64,000 bases of DNA from Rhynchopus sp. YZ270_cl-10 (taxonomy: Eukaryota > Euglenozoa > Diplonemea > Diplonemida > Diplonemidae), in contig OZ037915.1 of the NCBI GenBank assembly GCA_964035575.1, positions 930,001 to 994,000 of the forward strand. The letters are read 5' to 3'. A program made the position numbers and the translations under genes. Positions 58,501-64,000 of this stretch are shown in pieces; the first letter of the stretch is position 1; each line of letters begins with the position of its first letter. Under the pieces are notes generated by a model. It saw nothing but the letters and a program-made list of their open reading frames with translations. It did no database searches and was not told the origin of the DNA.

Positions 58501-58576
58501 GTCTCTGTGTGATCGAAGGGCTGGAAGAAGAGGTGAGGACACCTTTGGTGGAAGATGCCAACCGTCGAAGAAGCAT
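55568..58576 (-). CDS. mitochondrial thioredoxin-like protein with TPR tail
   Basis: Four exons: 58576-57554, 57131-57042, 56713-56553 and 56054-55568 (586 residues), with donors GTATGT and GTATAG, acceptors CAG and all phases consistent. The start MLLRRLASSTKG followed by Ser/Arg residues looks like a mitochondrial presequence. Residues about 205-310 are a thioredoxin fold: VIIDCHAPQCMDS in place of FYAPWCGPC, and SLPTTLAVHDGEV with the cis-Pro at 279. Only the first active-site Cys (232) remains, giving CxxS. After a helical linker, exon 4 has a TPR-like region (YFMEGSYRQALSAVFILIRK, LGRHNTVRAEYEDTFEELL) that matches the C-terminal repeats of bacterial YbbN/CnoX, a thioredoxin-fold holdase chaperone. 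A role as a mitochondrial holdase is inference. Confidence 0.83.
56167..56296 (-). repeat. intronic dispersed repeat shared with 18.3 kb
   Basis: About 130 bp in intron 3 of the thioredoxin-TPR gene is an inverted match to about 18275-18415, including GATTGCACAATTACCCTGTT and GGCGACCGTATCTGAGGAAC. Intron 2 of the same gene has a second shared block (56876-56912, with CATATACTTTCAGTTCACAG), also at about 14264-14302. Confidence 0.65.
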
Positions 58577-60801
58577 TGTGGGGGGTGAGGGGGGGGTCTA
58601 GGAAGGTGGAGTGGTGGTATGTGTTGAACGTCGAAATAGTAGGATCGGGTAGGTAAATGGTGTGGCCGACGACAAAGTGAAGTTATTAATGCAGGCACCT
58701 CCGACTGACCCACATACGATGCCAGCCATCCGGATGAAAACACAAGAAAAAAAAGGGGTGGGGTGGGGTGGAGTTTTTGTTCATTCCTTTCATCTCTTTT
58801 TTTTTTTTGGATCCCTTTTAAATATTAGTGTCCCCTTTTTTTTGGGGGGTTTTTTTTGGTTCTCAGCACAGCTGTAGAATAGTGGCACCAAGATTAACAG
58901 AGGGTAGAGGGGTGGTAAGAGAAAACCCCCTCCCCACCCCCTCTTTCAGAAAGTGTACATCTTGGGTCATCTTATGAGGTGAGAATTGACACATCATGAC
59001 ACTCATGACACTCATTGGTCACCTTGTCTTATGAAGTGAAGACAAATATTAAAGGGGTAGGGTATGGGGCATTGTCAGGGGATTACGCAGCTCCCCCCAA
59101 AAATAAAAAAATAAAAGTACGAGGGGGTAGTTTTTAAAGGTAGGATACAGTGCTTGCATTGAGTGGGACGCAATCAGACAGCAGAAAGACCTAAGAGAGG
59201 GAAGAGGAGGGGGTTATGAATAAAAAATACCCTCCCTTTTTTCTCCCAGAAAAAGAGAGCGAAGACCTTTTGTTCTCGCACAGAGTAATTCTGCGCAAAA
59301 AATAAAAAATATGCCACAAAAATAAAATAAAAATTAGCTGCCATTTTGCTTTCCAGGGCTAGTGAGTCAGAACCAGCCTACCTTCCCTTCCCTCCGCCCA
59401 AAAAAAAATAACTCAATCTAAAAACCCCTCAGTCCCTCTTGCCATTTGTACAGAAATAACACTTCTCCGCCCCAACCCTTTTTTTGTGTAATGGTGTACA
59501 GATATTATTTTTTCAAAAAATTTTGTAGGATTTTTTGAGGGTCTAGGGGGGGTGTCCATGTACAACCCTCCCTAGGCTCTCAAAAAAACCAAAAATCCCA
59601 GCTAAAATCCCTGGTAGAGGAACAAAAAACAAAAATACCCTCCTTTCTCCTTAACAACGAAAGGACGACACTAACCCACTGAGAGAGAGACGGGATGTTG
59701 TGGATGGGAGGACCGGCAGAGGGGGAAGGGAAGCATGGTGTTTTTTATGGACACCTTTTTTGTTGTCAACAATCACTTCGCTCCAAAAAAAAACGGAACA
59801 GAGTTCTGTTTACTCAAAGTTGGCCGATTTTATTTTATTTTTGATAAATTGTTGGAGTAGTGTAGTTGCCTCGGTTGCGTTACCACAGTTGTGCAATCTC
59901 CAGTGTCCAAAAGTTCACTCACGAAAAGTTTTTATGCTTCTTTCCGCCTCTCCGGAACTCCCACTCCACTCCCACCCATCCACTTTTTCATATTTTTTTT
60001 TAGAAAAAAAAAAAGTAGCTAGAGAAAAAAAAATAGGAGGTTCTTTGCGATATGTTATTAATCCACATTTAGTTGGCGTCGTTTTTTTGAAAAATTTGGT
60101 TTGTATTAGTGTAGACCACCCGAGGGTGAGCTCCGTTATACCATCCATTTTTTTCTTCTCCCCGTCGTGCAGAGAGACGGGGGTGAGAGAGAGAGGAGAA
60201 ATATGGCAGCGTCCGCAAAAAGACCCCCCTCAAATACTAACAGCCAGGCTTATTGGTATTTCAATAAATGAAAAAAGTCTTTTGCAGGCGCTTCCAAAGA
60301 GGGAAAAGAAGGGATTCCCACCCTTTTCCTCTTCTCCTACCTTTCACAGAGCCCGATTCTCCAGAAAAAAAGCACATTGGGTTTAACTTTTTTCCACTCA
60401 AAACGTGAAATATTTTTGAAGATCAAGCTCCATTTAATTGTATACATTTGTCACAGTGGAAATGCCATTTTGCGATTAAAACAAGAACCCCCAGAAAGAA
60501 AAGTAAATTTCAAGAAAAATAAATTTGCTTTCCTTCCAAAATCCCATCCCAGACGAAGCTAGGGGTAAAAGAGAACAAAAAAAATAAGGGTGTCTGGGGA
60601 GGGCTTAGGCAGAGTGAGAAGAGTGAGCGAGACAGAACGGCGCCGCGAAAAGGAGGAATGAGGCTCCCCTTTGGTACGTGGTGCTCATCGTCCCTTTGCC
60701 TCGTGTCCCTCTGGTTCCCTCTCACTGCAGCCGTGGCCCCCTTCCCGTTCACCACCCGTTCATGTGTTCTCCCCCCTAAGCAACTCTGAGGTGTCTTAAC
60801 G
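58577..60801. other. intergenic region upstream of thioredoxin-TPR gene
   Basis: R4 at about 58678-58746, R5 at about 59761-59825, and R6 at about 59838-59925 and 60090-60145. The remainder is A/T-rich and homopolymer-rich. The 228-codon plus-strand frame at 59700-60386 crosses three repeats and looks spurious. Confidence 0.6.
59838..59925 (+). repeat. R6 repeat (TAGTGTAGTTGCC family)
   Basis: Typically starts with a T run and GATAAATTG or GAAAACTTGG, then GGAGTAGTGTAGTTGCCTCG, GTTGCCACAGTTG or CACCCGAGG, and CTCCACTGTCC. Copies are at about 2206-2285, 2398-2450, 12586-12625, 23770-23815, 50520-50560, 50570-50630, 53368-53402, 55425-55485, 59838-59925 and 60090-60145. Confidence 0.6.
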
Positions 60802-63800
60802 TCACCCTTGCTTGGGCGTCCACTTGAATTGGTCACCCATTGCTTCGCCGGTGAGTGTCTGTTAGAGGGGGGAGAGGAAAAGGAGTTGGTTGTGCTATAT
60901 TGTTGTAAACAGTACAAAAAAATATTGGATCGGACAAAAAAAAAAGTATAAATGGTGTGGCCGATGACCCAAAATAGCACTTTATCACACTTTTTCGCAC
61001 CCCTTCAGCCCATTTTTCTTCACACCATTAAAGTGAAGTTGATAGTACAAAAACGCCTCTGGGACGCAGGGTACTGACACTCCGCGGGTTGTCGAACACC
61101 TCGGAGTGTTGTACCTTGGGAGTTGCTAACAGGGAAACTGTAAGCAGACACAAAAAGGTTTGGTTGTCCACAAAAAAGAAGAAAAATTTTATAAGGGAAC
61201 ATAAGCCCTCTGCAGATGAATTGCTTCTGAGAATTAACTCCATTGTCTTCAAGAACTCTGCTCACAGAGAGCTGCTCAACCGAGGTCCTACTGTTAGCGC
61301 ACAACACTCATCACCTACCTACCTACCCTTTAAAAAGGTTTTCGAAATGGAAAGAAACCTGGGTGTACAGATCTTAAAAAGGGCATACCAAGCTGCTGAT
61401 GCATGTGGTGGGGGAGTCTTCTGTGTTGGACGTGATGTAGATGTGCAGGGAGTTCACGTTCTGGAACTTGACAAAGCGTGTGGTGAGGACAGCCTTGTGG
61501 ACGTCGCCTGCCGGCACCCAGTCGAGGTCTGCCTCCTGCACGGAGGCCACGTCTTCGCAGTCCTCGAAGGAGAAGCTGGGGTGGTTGGTGAAGAGCTTTA
61601 TCGAGTTGGGCTTGCGTCCTGTGGGTGGGTTGAAAGCAAATGTGGGGTGGGTAGTTCCTAATTTGTATTCTACACTGCACTCAAACCAAGCGTAGTGTTG
61701 ATTTGTTTTGCTCTTCGTTGGGTGTGCGGTTTGAAAGCAAATGTACTCCTCAGAGCGCATTATACATAAAGAAAAGCTGACTTGAAATTGGGGTGGCATC
61801 AAAACAAAAAACGCGGACAATGTCCGCGTTTTTGGGGAATTTCAGACCCCCCCCTCCCCCCCCCAAAACGCGGACATTTTTTGTTTTTTTCCCCCCTATT
61901 TTTTGCTGGTTTTTGGGTGACGGGGTGCAAATTCGTGACCCAAAACACAGTTTTTTGGCATTTCCGGAATCCGTCCAGAAAGTGGTGGGGTCAATCTCGA
62001 AAATTGGACAATTTTTTGACCACTTAAATTTTTGAAAATATGAGCCCGGTCACTAATACGTGGGGCCCATTTTCGGCCAAAAAATGCTGCTGAAAAAAAT
62101 TTTCAGGTGAAAATTTTTCAGCCCCAAAACATGCCGCGATTGGCATTTCCGGGATCTGTCCGCGCTGTGGTGGGGTCAATTTGCCGAAATGGCCAAGTTC
62201 TTGGTTTTGGTCAAAATGAGTGTAAGGTAAAGGGGCCAAGGTAAATCCCACAACCCAGATTTTCTCTCTCTGATGCTGAAACCATGAAAATGTGCAAAAA
62301 CACCGGCATTTGCATTTCCGGAATCCGTCCGTTCTGTGGTGGGGTCAATTTGCCAAAATGGACAAGTTCTTGATTTTGGTCAAAACCCGTCAGTGTAAGG
62401 TAAAGGGGTCCAAGTGTTTGCCTGTAGAAGCACATGGTAGCAGGGGTTTAAGGGCCCCCCATTCGTGTACATTTTGCAAAAAAACGCGGGCATCTTGTAT
62501 TTTTTATTTTGCCCGAAAACACCGGCATTTGCATTTCCTGAATCCGCCGGTTCTGTGGTGGGGTCAATTTGCCGAAATGGACGAGTTTTTATAAATTTTG
62601 GTCAAAATCGTGTACAACCCCAGTGAAGAAAAAAATTTTCGAGGAAAAAAAACCCCAAAATGTCCGCGTTTTCTGGAATTTCAGACCCCCCCCCCCCTCC
62701 CCCCCCAAAAACGCGGACATTGTCCGCGTTTTTTGTTTTGATGCCACCCCAATACAAAGCCCTCTCGTGAACAGTGCAATGACCGGGTGTACCGGGGTAA
62801 CCATGCAGTCCATTTTGTGGTTGACATCTAATAGAAAACGGCAATACCACTGAACTAAATCACCGCGGGGTGGGGATGTAGGACCGATCGTTAGAAAAAT
62901 CAGAGGGGGGGTTTTTTGTTCGCTGCTTTGTATTGCACACTACACTCAAGACAAGCGTGTGGTGTTGATTTGGCTCTTCATTTTAGATGCCTTGCTTGGG
63001 GGTGTTTGAAATGCATCAAAACCAAAGTTGAAATGAAACACAAAAGCCCTCTTGGTACTGTGTACTTTTAAGTACGTACCGCGGCACAACCTTTATAGCA
63101 TTGCCACAACGGGGCATGACAACAGGGGGAAAAAGAGATTGTAAATACAAAACGCGTCACGGTGCGCCTGACAGCAGGCACTCGACGTCCACTTGGTCAT
63201 CGAACCCCGAGAGAACACTTCCTTTGCGCGGTCTAATATAAAATAGTGCATACCATCGTTCGGTGCAGTAAACTCAAGCGAGAAGACCTTGACGTTCTGT
63301 CTGAAAGGGATGTTCAAGAGAAGCTCCTCGTCCGTTTGCGACTCCAGCACGCTTCCGCCGGACCCGCCGCCCTCTGTTCACGTCATTGGGGTTTTCGTGG
63401 AGGTGGGGTACATAGATTAATTAGAGTTGGCCCGTTAGGGAAGGTTGTATGGAAGTTGTTGTTTTTTGCTTTGCGCTCTTTTTTTGTTTTGGTGGTCTTA
63501 AAATGTACTATTTGCTTTTGCTTTTGTTGATTTTGTGTCCCGTTAGAGAAGGGGGCAGCTTGTGGCTGCAAGATTCAAGAGAAATTCAAGACTCACAAGT
63601 TTGAAAGATTGAAAGATGCACACACATCTTTTATAAAAGTGTTATCGAGGTTCACACTTCCTTTGCCGGGGAGTTTTGTTTCCTCATCGTTGTGAGATAA
63701 TGTCACCCATTTTACTATCATGGGAAGGGAGAGGTGCCCATTCTACAGAAAAGAGAGACAAAAAAGGGACATACCCCCTGAAGAAAAGATATTTGAGACC

Positions 63801-63877
63801 GAGTGTTCTGGGCACTCGTTGAGACACTCGATGCTTTGCCTGTCGATGTGTTCATACAGATCGCCATATTGCGCCAT
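60802..63877 (-). CDS. PITH-domain protein (TXNL1/PITHD1 type)
   Basis: Four exons: 63877-63775, 63373-63254, 61618-61389 and 60858-60802, giving 169 residues. Donors are GTATGT and GTATGC, acceptors CAG, with phases 1, 1 and 0 satisfied. The whole protein is one PITH domain, the proteasome-interacting module of thioredoxin-like 1. Seen in order: SIECLNE near the N terminus, LESQTDEELLLNIPFRQNVK, SIKLFTNHPSFSFEDCED, FVKFQNVNSLHIYITSN and the C terminus EAMGDQFKWTPKQG. No thioredoxin domain is fused. Human TXNL1 carries this domain C-terminally; stand-alone versions (PITHD1) also exist. The last exon has just 18 codons plus a stop. Intron 2 (1.6 kb) contains a transposon inserted into an R2 repeat. 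ATG context: GTGCAG 10 nt upstream. Confidence 0.92.
61031..61145 (+). repeat. R3 repeat, tRNA-like SINE family
   Basis: Consensus GAAGTTGATAGTGCAAAACG, then CCTCTGGGACGCAGGG, TACTGACACTCCGCGGGTTA, TCGAACCCC and, in longer copies, GGGAGTTGC...ACAGGGAAACTGTAAGCAG. GGGTTATCGAACCCCC resembles a tRNA T-arm/B box (GGTTCGANTCC). Copies are at about 2715-2840, 8932-8998, 29799-29885, 30020-30060, 43040-43112, 51170-51335, 61031-61145 and 63140-63222. This copy lies in intron 3 of the PITH gene. Confidence 0.6.
61789..62751. mobile_element. 963-bp transposon inserted into an R2 repeat
   Basis: Ends TGGGGTGGCATCAAAACAAA and its exact complement continue as CGCGGACAATGTCCGCG palindromes, with C runs inside. 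The flanks read ...CTTGAAAT and ATACAAAGCCC..., so rejoining across an AT duplication restores the R2 consensus. A 2-bp AT target fits ISL2EU/PIF-like elements, though no transposase is present. The body has four diverged direct modules containing GTGGTGGGGTCAATTTGCC (near 61982, 62168, 62336 and 62557). It lies in intron 2 of the PITH gene. Confidence 0.78.
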
Positions 63878-64000
63878 TGTGTTTGTGCTGCACGCTGCAG
63901 CGGGGGGGGGTGGGTATTGCCTTGTGTAACACCTTGTGGTTTGTGCGTTTGATGTGTTTGTGCGCAGTCATTTCCCTCTTCCCTTCAATACAACCCTCTC

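Noticed and set aside
59700-60386. 228-codon plus-strand frame
   Set aside because: It crosses R5 and R6 repeats and A/T runs, with no motif.

Overview
The window is nuclear DNA from a unicellular eukaryote. Twelve protein genes can be supported: one runs off the left edge, the other eleven look complete, and all twelve lie on the minus strand. Six have spliceosomal introns with GT-AG ends and a yeast-like 5' splice site (GTATGT, GTATGA, GTATGC, GTATTA, GTGTGT). I worked out exon joins by hand for trehalose-phosphate synthase, an L/F-tRNA-protein transferase, deoxyhypusine synthase, exosome subunit Csl4, a tandem-UBL protein, a thioredoxin-TPR protein and a PITH-domain protein; reading phase is preserved at every join. 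Most start codons have an AG a short distance upstream. One-strand gene order plus such leaders would fit polycistronic transcription with spliced-leader trans-splicing, and the Gln-rich CCCH protein has a zinc-binding tail that recalls euglenozoan proteins. My best guess is a euglenozoan that keeps cis-introns, such as a diplonemid; this is inference.

Order in the direction of transcription (right to left): PITH protein (63.9-60.8 kb), mitochondrial thioredoxin-TPR protein (58.6-55.6), tandem-UBL protein (54.7-52.1), exosome Csl4 (51.7-50.3), deoxyhypusine synthase (48.8-46.8), beta-carbonic anhydrase (46.4-45.6), a transposon-rich stretch (45.5-40.5), L/F transferase (40.3-35.9), TPPP/p25-like protein (31.9-31.2), coiled-coil protein (28.9-27.3), Gln-rich CCCH protein (27.0-26.0), about 18 kb of repeats with no gene (25.9-7.5), trehalose-phosphate synthase (7.5-3.8) and an IQ-motif protein (1.2 kb to the edge). 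The genes do not form one pathway. They are housekeeping functions (RNA decay, eIF5A modification, protein quality control, CO2/bicarbonate, trehalose) plus flagellum- or cytoskeleton-type proteins.

Between genes and inside introns the DNA is A/T-rich, full of homopolymer runs, and packed with short repeats. Seven dispersed small repeat families recur (called R1-R7 here). Many DNA-transposon derivatives are visible, several with exact target-site duplications: hAT-like (8 bp), piggyBac-like (TTAA), a family with 5-bp duplications, one with an AT dinucleotide target, and a group with CAT...ATG ends and 6-bp duplications. In that last group each member is built around its own palindromic word. 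This group and the small hairpin family R1 are the most unusual things in the window.
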